Positions 59,455 through 64,000 of a DNA stretch of 64,000 nucleotides are shown here, one piece after another; the stretch's first letter is position 1, and each line of letters starts with the position of its first letter. Source of the DNA: DASUHT01 sp038230835 (GTDB lineage: Bacteria; Actinomycetota; Thermoleophilia; Gaiellales; JAICJC01); the NCBI GenBank assembly GCA_038230835.1, contig JBBRMM010000001.1, positions 246,302 to 310,301 of the forward strand. The letters are read 5' to 3'. The notes beneath the pieces are model-generated. The model saw only the letters and a program-made list of their open reading frames with translations. It did not search any database and was not told where the DNA came from. The translations under genes and the position numbers were made by a program.

Positions 59455-59863
59455 CCGTCAGTCGCCGGCCGGGCGGCCTCGTCGATCCACTCGCCGTAGG
59501 GGTGCGGCGAGCCCGGCGCGGCTCGTCTTGCCGCGAATCCAGAATCTCAGCTCGACGGCTCTTGCCCAGGCGACCGGATTGTCACCTGGGTCCACACGCG
59601 AACGCCGCCTGGTAGAGCCGCAGCAAGCGTGGATACCGCATTTGCGCCGTCTCCGCCCAACGTTGCCCAGTGCTGCTCATCGTCCCACTGTATGAGCTTC
59701 AAGGGCGCGTGCCAACTAGGTTCACGCCCTCGGCCGACTAACTCCAGTCACCGGTCGTGAGCGTCTTGGGTTGGGTCATCTGGAAGACGCCTGCGCCGTC
59801 CGGCGACACTCGTCGGCAGCCGCGGGGTATCGACGCCCAGTTGGCTCTGAGGGTCTCACAACA
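59455..59863. other. 409-base gap with one weak remnant
   Basis: On the minus strand a broken frame (about 59458-59680) reads MSSTGQRWAETAQMRYPRLL followed, after a shift near 59590, by VAWARAVELRFWIRGKTSRA. It may be the remnant of a small unknown protein. The rest shows no tRNA, repeat or promoter that I recognise. Confidence 0.35.
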
Positions 59864-60826
59864 TCATCGCCCGCGAGGCCCCGATCGGAGCGACCAGAGC
59901 CAGCCATCGAGGGCCTCGAGGCGGTGGCGCCGCTCCTCGGGTAGTCGGTGCTGCCTGTGGCGCTCTCGCTGCTTCCGAACCCACCCGCCGAGTCTGAAGC
60001 CGTCGTGAGCTACGTAGACAGCGGGGGGTGCAGCATGACCGGCTTGGCCGGCGTAATCCGCGAGGGCCTGATAGCCCGCCTCCCAGTCCGCATCGAGAGG
60101 GCTCCAAACCCATCCAGGCAGCTCCTCGAGCTGCCGCTTACGAAGGGCCGGTAGTGATCCGCGACGGCACTGGAGCCGTCGGGTGGCGACCCACATTCCG
60201 AGCGCGAGGCCATCATCGGTGACGTAGGTTGCGGGCGGGGTCGCGCTCCCGAACTGGCGGGCGTAGGTGAAGAGTGCGCTGTATGCCGTCTCCCAGTCCG
60301 CGTCAGCAACGTTCCAAACCCACCCCGGGAGGCTTTCCAGCCACTCAACCCTCTCGGCGGATAGCTCGTTGTTCCGGTAGCGGGTTCGCTGCTCGACGAC
60401 CCACCCGCCGAGTTTTCGCCCGCCGTCGGTGCGGTAGGACACGGGGGGTGCAGCGTGCCCGGTCTCCTCGATGTAGGCCGTAAGTGCGAGAAACGCCGAC
60501 TGCCATGCTGCATCTTTGGCGTGCCACACCCACCCGGGTAGCTCTTGGAGGCGGTTGAGTCGGTCTCGCGTCAGCTCACCGCGACGTCTGGCCTGCCGTT
60601 GAACCACTACCCACTGACCGAGGCGCTCGCCGTTCACGACAAGGCTGGAGGGTGGGGCTGCGTGGCCCTCAGTTCGAGCGTGTACCTTGAGGAGGTCGAA
60701 CATCGATTCCCAGCTCGCCTCGTGCGGATCCCATCGCCACCGTGGAAGCGACTCGAGCTTCTGCCGTTGTTCCTCGGTGAGGCGATCTCGCCGTTGCCGC
60801 TGGTTAGCAACCGAGCACCTCCTCAA
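59864..60826 (-). CDS. Protein of tandem helicase-associated domains
   Basis: A protein of up to 320 residues made of about five repeats of 66 residues. Each has W-rich signature elements such as LPGWVWHAKDAAWQSAFLAL, YRTDGGRKLGGWVVEQR and LEELPGWVWSPLDADWEAGY. These are helicase-associated (HA) domains, normally at the C-terminal end of large DEAD-box helicases, where they bind DNA or RNA. Here no helicase domain is in the frame; the start at TTG 60826 is weak and the 5' end seems cut near a UvrD fragment. It may be the tail of a lost helicase. Confidence 0.7.
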   Translation of the reverse strand: MRRCSVANQRQRRDRLTEEQRQKLESLPRWRWDPHEASWESMFDLLKVHARTEGHAAPPSSLVVNGERLGQWVVVQRQARRRGELTRDRLNRLQELPGWVWHAKDAAWQSAFLALTAYIEETGHAAPPVSYRTDGGRKLGGWVVEQRTRYRNNELSAERVEWLESLPGWVWNVADADWETAYSALFTYARQFGSATPPATYVTDDGLALGMWVATRRLQCRRGSLPALRKRQLEELPGWVWSPLDADWEAGYQALADYAGQAGHAAPPAVYVAHDGFRLGGWVRKQRERHRQHRLPEERRHRLEALDGWLWSLRSGPRGR

Positions 60827-60832
60827 CCACCT

Positions 60833-61130
60833 CGCGCTAGGGCTCCCGGCTCACGGCGCGCCAACGGGGTCAGGAGGGATCAAAGTCTCGACACTGCATC
60901 GCACCAAGGGCCTCGAGTGGTCGCACGTTTGGATCATCGGCCTCGAGGAGGACACGCTTCCGAGCTACTACGCTAGGGACAAGCAGGATGAGCTCACGGA
61001 CGAACGCCGACTGCTGTTCGTTGGCCTTTGCCGCGGTCGATCGACGCTGGGGCTCTCTCGAGTCGAGTCCATTGACGGGTTCAGGAAGGATCCATCCCGC
61101 TTCCTTGAGGAACTCGGGCTCCAACTCTGA
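60833..61130 (+). pseudogene. UvrD/PcrA-type helicase C-terminal fragment
   Basis: Reads GGIKVSTLHRTKGLEWSHVW, IIGLEEDTLPSYYARDKQDE, LTDERRLLFVGLCRGRSTLG, then RVESIDGFRKDPSRFLEELG. This is motif V/VI and the C-terminus of a UvrD-like helicase. The rest of the gene is absent; nothing upstream on the plus strand belongs to it. The neighbouring HA-repeat gene is on the other strand. Confidence 0.75.
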
Positions 61131-61190
61131 GTAGGCGGCACCCGAACCCGCGGCAAGCCCCAACGAGCCCATTTTCCGAGCTCCTGCCCA

Positions 61191-61212
61191 CCTATCCCAC
61201 ACGTTCCTTGAC
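61191..61212 (+). repeat. Family D repeat, short remnant
   Basis: CCTATCCCACACGTTCCTTG followed by AC matches the loop and inner side of the family-D hairpin; the arms are gone. It lies 30 bases before the SOS box. Confidence 0.4.
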
Positions 61213-61242
61213 TCCGTCCGACCGGCCTGCAACACTTCAGGC

Positions 61243-61256
61243 CGAACACACGTTCG
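61243..61256 (+). promoter_or_regulatory. SOS box (LexA operator)
   Basis: CGAACACACGTTCG matches the actinobacterial SOS box CGAAC-N4-GTTCG exactly, a perfect dyad. It lies 17 bases before the lexA GTG, so LexA represses its own gene. Confidence 0.85.
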
Positions 61257-61273
61257 ACCAAGGGAGCCGGACA

Positions 61274-61909
61274 GTGGAACTGACCGAAAGACAGCGCGAG
61301 ATACTCGAGTTCGTCAACACGCACGTCGACAAGCACGGGTATCCACCGACGGTGCGCGAGATCGGGCAGGCGGTCGGGCTGACGTCGCCATCGACCGTGC
61401 ACGCCCATCTGGCCAAGCTCGAGACGGCCGGCCTCATCCGCCGCGACGCGACCAAGCCGCGTGCGCTTGAGGTGATCGAGGGCGGCCGCGGGCGCGGACG
61501 AGTGGCCGCGGTGGCCGCGCCAGTCGCGCCGGAGCGATCGACGGTGCTGCCGCTGGTTGGCGAGGTCGCCGCAGGATCGCCGGTGGTTGCCGAGGACCGG
61601 GTCGAGGATTATCTGACGGTGCCGGATCAGCTGTCCGGTGGCGGCGACTTCCTGCTGACCGTTCGCGGTGAGAGCATGATCAACGCCGGCATTCTGCCCG
61701 GTGACTACGTCGTGGTCCGCAAGCAGTCGGACGCCCGAAACGGCGAGATCGTAGTCGCCCTGGTCGGCGACGAGGATGCGACCGTCAAGCGCTTCTTCCG
61801 CGAGCGCGGCCGGGTGCGACTGCAGCCGGAGAACGACCACATGGAGCCGACCTACCCCGACCAGGTGTCGATCCTGGGCTCGGTGACGGCGGTGATGAGG
61901 CGGCTGTGA
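61274..61909 (+). CDS. lexA: LexA repressor
   Basis: A 211-residue SOS repressor. The winged helix-turn-helix is VELTERQREILEFVNTHVDK...VREIGQAVGLTSPSTVHAHL. The self-cleavage site is Ala100-Gly101 (VAAGSPV), with Ser134 (RGESMIN) and Lys172 (ATVKRFF) as the catalytic pair. RecA-stimulated cleavage would induce the SOS response. GTG start after AAGGGAG. SOS box just upstream. Its stop overlaps the next GTG start. Confidence 0.95.
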   Translation: MELTERQREILEFVNTHVDKHGYPPTVREIGQAVGLTSPSTVHAHLAKLETAGLIRRDATKPRALEVIEGGRGRGRVAAVAAPVAPERSTVLPLVGEVAAGSPVVAEDRVEDYLTVPDQLSGGGDFLLTVRGESMINAGILPGDYVVVRKQSDARNGEIVVALVGDEDATVKRFFRERGRVRLQPENDHMEPTYPDQVSILGSVTAVMRRL

Positions 61910-62130
61910 CCCCTGAGCGTCCGCACCTCACACTCGACGACCTGCTCGTGGCGGCGTTCGAAGTCGCGGCCGTGCGCGGTCCCGGTCGCTGGCCTCAGTG
62001 CCCGGTATGCGGAGGCTCGATGTCTGTCTGTGAGGGGGTCGGGTCGGGCCTGCGCCTTCGATGTGAGGTGTGCGGCTCCGAGTTGGCCGATTCCCGCGAG
62101 GGTAACGACCAGCTCCAGCTCGTAGCCTAG
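61906..62130 (+). CDS. Small zinc-ribbon protein in the lexA operon
   Basis: A 74-residue protein with CPVCGGSMSVCEG and LRCEVCGSELADS, two CxxC pairs of a zinc ribbon. GTG start overlaps the lexA stop (GTGA), so it is translationally coupled and probably SOS-controlled. Function unknown. Confidence 0.8.
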   Translation: MTPERPHLTLDDLLVAAFEVAAVRGPGRWPQCPVCGGSMSVCEGVGSGLRLRCEVCGSELADSREGNDQLQLVA

Positions 62131-62180
62131 GCGGCTGCACCACCAGGACCGGTTGCGCCTGCGGCTGCGACAATGCCGGC

Positions 62181-63278
62181 ATGCAGTGTTCCAGGCGCGA
62201 GTTCCTCGCCGCCGCCTCCACGATGATCGCCGCCGGATGTGGTCTGCGAACCGGGAACGATTCCGCGGCGCAGACCGTGCAGCCGGCGGTGGTCAACGGT
62301 GCGTCGCAGGTGCTCGATCCCGTGCTTCGGCTCGCGCTTCCGCAGGCAGCGGTCGATATGCACAACGTGCACACGTTCGCCTCGCAGACGCGTACCACGG
62401 TCATCGTCAAGGATCTGCCGCCCGACTCGGAGTTCCTGCTCGATCTCGCCGCCGGTGAACAGGATGTGAGGAAGCACGCGATCGACCTCGCATTGGTCGA
62501 CCAGTCGACGCTCGTGTACCTGCGCGATCAGGGGTTTTTGGAGCCGATCGACCGCTCGCTCGTGCCCAACATCGCCCAGCTTGGCCGAGTCTTCGCGAAT
62601 CCCCCCTACGACCCGACCGGTGCGCACAGCGTGGGCAAGGACTACACGGTGATCGGCTATGCCACAACGGCTAGTGGTCAGGGCGACCCGATCGACTCAT
62701 GGGCCGGGTTCTTTCGGTTGGCGGCAGCGTATCCGGGGCGCGTGGCCGTGCCGGACGATCCCGAACTCGTGGTCGGTGCGGCTTTGCTCGCAGTCGGCCG
62801 GCCCTGGAGTGCGTCGGGCAGCGGCGATCTGGCGGCGGCTCACAAGCTGCTGGCCGGTCTGCGCGGGGCGCTGGTGGTCGGTGGCCCACTCGAGCGCACA
62901 GGGCTCCGCACCCTGCTGGCTGCACTATGCACCGGGGCGGGGTTCCGAACCCCGCCGCTTGGCGTGCGCTTCGTCGTGCCCGCCGAGGGGTCGGTGATCC
63001 GCATGCGGAGCTACTGCATCCTCGCCCTCGCGCCCGACCCGGTGACCGCCCACGCGTGGCTGAACGCGTGCCTGAGTCCGTTCGCGGCCAGGCTCGACGT
63101 ACTCGCCTCGGGTCGCGCATCCACCGTCAGCCAGGCCGACTATCTGTTGCCCGACGACGTGCTCGCCAACCCGGCCATCTATCCACCCGCGACGCTGAGC
63201 GATCGGTTGCGGTTCGCCATCGTGCCGGCCGCTGCCGCCGCCGCGCGGGCCGATCTGTGGAACTCGGTGAAAGCATGA
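62181..63278 (+). CDS. Exported solute-binding lipoprotein (PotD-like)
   Basis: A 365-residue binding protein. SRREFLAAASTMIAAGCG has a Tat-like SRREFL motif and a lipobox Cys. The rest is a two-lobed extracellular binding protein (VIVKDLPPDSEFLLDLAAGE, DLALVDQSTLVYLRDQGF, KDYTVIGYATTASGQGD) resembling spermidine/putrescine-type proteins. No permease or ATPase gene is nearby. GACAAT 6 bases before ATG may be a leaderless -10. Its stop overlaps the start of the next gene. Confidence 0.8.
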   Translation: MQCSRREFLAAASTMIAAGCGLRTGNDSAAQTVQPAVVNGASQVLDPVLRLALPQAAVDMHNVHTFASQTRTTVIVKDLPPDSEFLLDLAAGEQDVRKHAIDLALVDQSTLVYLRDQGFLEPIDRSLVPNIAQLGRVFANPPYDPTGAHSVGKDYTVIGYATTASGQGDPIDSWAGFFRLAAAYPGRVAVPDDPELVVGAALLAVGRPWSASGSGDLAAAHKLLAGLRGALVVGGPLERTGLRTLLAALCTGAGFRTPPLGVRFVVPAEGSVIRMRSYCILALAPDPVTAHAWLNACLSPFAARLDVLASGRASTVSQADYLLPDDVLANPAIYPPATLSDRLRFAIVPAAAAAARADLWNSVKA

Positions 63279-63631
63279 TCCTGATCCGCGCGTTCGTCAC
63301 CCTGCTCGCATTGCTGGTGGGCGCCCTGATGCCCAGGCCGGTGCTGCCGCGTTACACCGGGCGCGCACCTGTGGTCGTCGTTCATCCGGCCCATCCCACG
63401 GCCGGCAAGCCGGTGTCGGTGGTGATCGCCGGCGTCCCCGCCCGGGCGCGCGACGTCATCCTGGATGCCGACGGGGTGGACTTTGCGACCCGGCCGGCGC
63501 CGCACCACACCTACACCGCCGCCGCCACCGCCTCGGTGGTGCCGGGCCCGTGGACGCTCTCCGTGCGCTTCACGCTCAAGGGCGTCAGCTACACGGTGCT
63601 GAGCGGTGTCGTCATGGTCAGCCCGGGCTAG
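63275..63631 (+). CDS. Small secreted protein (Ig-like fold)
   Basis: A 118-residue protein with an N-terminal signal (LIRAFVTLLALLVGALMP). The rest has beta-rich segments (VVVVHPAHPTAGKPVSVVIAG, WTLSVRFTLKGVSYTVLSG) like an Ig-type domain. It overlaps the solute-binding gene by four bases (ATGA), so the two are coupled; it may assist that protein. Family not recognised. Confidence 0.65.
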   Translation: MILIRAFVTLLALLVGALMPRPVLPRYTGRAPVVVVHPAHPTAGKPVSVVIAGVPARARDVILDADGVDFATRPAPHHTYTAAATASVVPGPWTLSVRFTLKGVSYTVLSGVVMVSPG

Positions 63632-63650
63632 CCGGTCGCGGTACGATACG

Positions 63651-64000
63651 GAGCGCCGATCGGACAGTCGCGGCGGCTTCGGCCGTCGAGGAAAGTCGGG
63701 ACACCGAAGGGCAGGGGTGCCGGGTAACGCCCGGACGGGGAAACCCGATGGACAGCGCAACAGAAAGCAGACCGCCGACCCCGCACCACTCGTGGCGCGG
63801 GCGGTAAGGGTGAAACGGTGGTGTAAGAGACCACCAGCATCCGCGGAGACGTGGGTGGCTAGGCAAGCCCCACCCGGTGCAACGCCAAGCGGAGCGATGA
63901 CGCGGCCCGCCGAGCTCCAGGTAGGCGGCATGAGCCGGCCGGCGACGGCCGGCCCAGATGGATGACTGTCCAGGACAGAATCCCGCTTACAGATCGGCTA
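63651..64000 (+). ncRNA. rnpB: RNase P RNA, class A
   Basis: GAGGAAAGTCGGGAC, then GGTGCCGGGTAACGCCCGG, ACAGAAAGCAGACCGCC, GGTAAGGGTGAAACGGTG and the end CCGCTTACAGATCGGCTA are the conserved core of bacterial RNase P RNA. The 5' GCCGATC pairs with GATCGGC at the 3' end to form P1, so nearly the whole RNA is inside the window; a few bases may lie beyond 64000. It is the catalytic RNA that removes tRNA leaders. TACGAT at 63642-63647 may be the -10. Confidence 0.92.

Noticed and set aside
59455..59863. tRNA or small RNA gene in the gap
   Set aside because: No cloverleaf or T-loop consensus (GGTTCGAATCC-type) could be found by eye.
1..64000. Prophage or integrative element
   Set aside because: No capsid, terminase, integrase, relaxase or att-like tRNA end is present; the repeats and fragments are better explained by MITEs and decay.
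1..64000. Replication origin
   Set aside because: No dnaA, dnaN or gyrB genes and no cluster of TTATCCACA boxes.

Overview
The window is GC-rich (roughly two-thirds G+C) chromosomal DNA from an actinobacterium. A deep-branching soil lineage such as Thermoleophilia (Solirubrobacterales or Gaiellales-like) is my inference. It rests on a lexA gene preceded by an actinobacterial-type SOS box (CGAAC-N4-GTTCG), a class A RNase P RNA, small families such as DUF6457 and DUF2007, and several class III cyclase domains fused to hydrolases, ATPases or binding proteins. About twenty genes have a TANNNT hexamer exactly 6-7 bases before the start codon and no Shine-Dalgarno sequence, so leaderless transcription looks common here.

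Layout. 1-0.9 kb: C-terminal part of a propionyl-CoA synthetase. 1-2.3 kb: small VOC, PIN and SnoaL genes. 2.3-7.4 kb: nine co-oriented copies of a 25-base repeat, with exactly one small gene between each neighbouring pair (TOPRIM, CYTH, lipocalin-like, VOC, zinc ribbon, cupin-TPR, SRPBCC, cupin); several of these genes are broken or shortened. 7.5-22.3 kb: mostly ordinary single genes (ACT protein, AzlCD exporter, C26 amidotransferase, esterase, persulfide dioxygenase-like protein, phosphoesterase, sensor kinase, cupredoxin, Amt). Two MITE-like elements lie here: one abuts the dioxygenase-like gene and another has split a pilZ gene. 22.4-25.5 kb: a large cyclase/beta-propeller/solute-binding gene whose middle segment has been moved and inverted. 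25.6-39.1 kb: a series of cyclase-fused regulators (cyclase-ATPase-TPR, zinc ribbon-cyclase-ATPase, hydrolase-cyclase and a decayed copy) with GFA, GNAT, MetE-like and RibD-type genes between them. 39.2-54.7 kb: hydrolases, lipoproteins, TolB-like and FG-GAP propellers, DUF899, a GntR regulator and a RibD-type reductase. 54.9-61.1 kb: many gene fragments (cyclase tail, GNAT, HTH, LuxR-type ATPase, esterase, UvrD) with palindromic repeats. 61.2-64 kb: lexA and a zinc-ribbon gene, a solute-binding lipoprotein operon and rnpB.

Four repeat families are visible and none has a transposase or integrase in the window: (A) the 25-base array at 2.3-7.4 kb; (B) a MITE with GAGCCTATCCCGGTAGG ends and a TAA target duplication (15.1 kb), a hairpin derivative (11.6 kb) and a one-ended remnant (43.4 kb); (C) a second MITE with 23-bp perfect ends and a TAA duplication (11.4 kb); (D) a roughly 100-bp nested palindrome with partial copies between 44 and 61 kb.

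At least a dozen genes carry frameshifts, stops or deletions. Some are certainly biological (the MITE in pilZ). Single-base frameshifts elsewhere could be decay or sequencing error and are marked as such.
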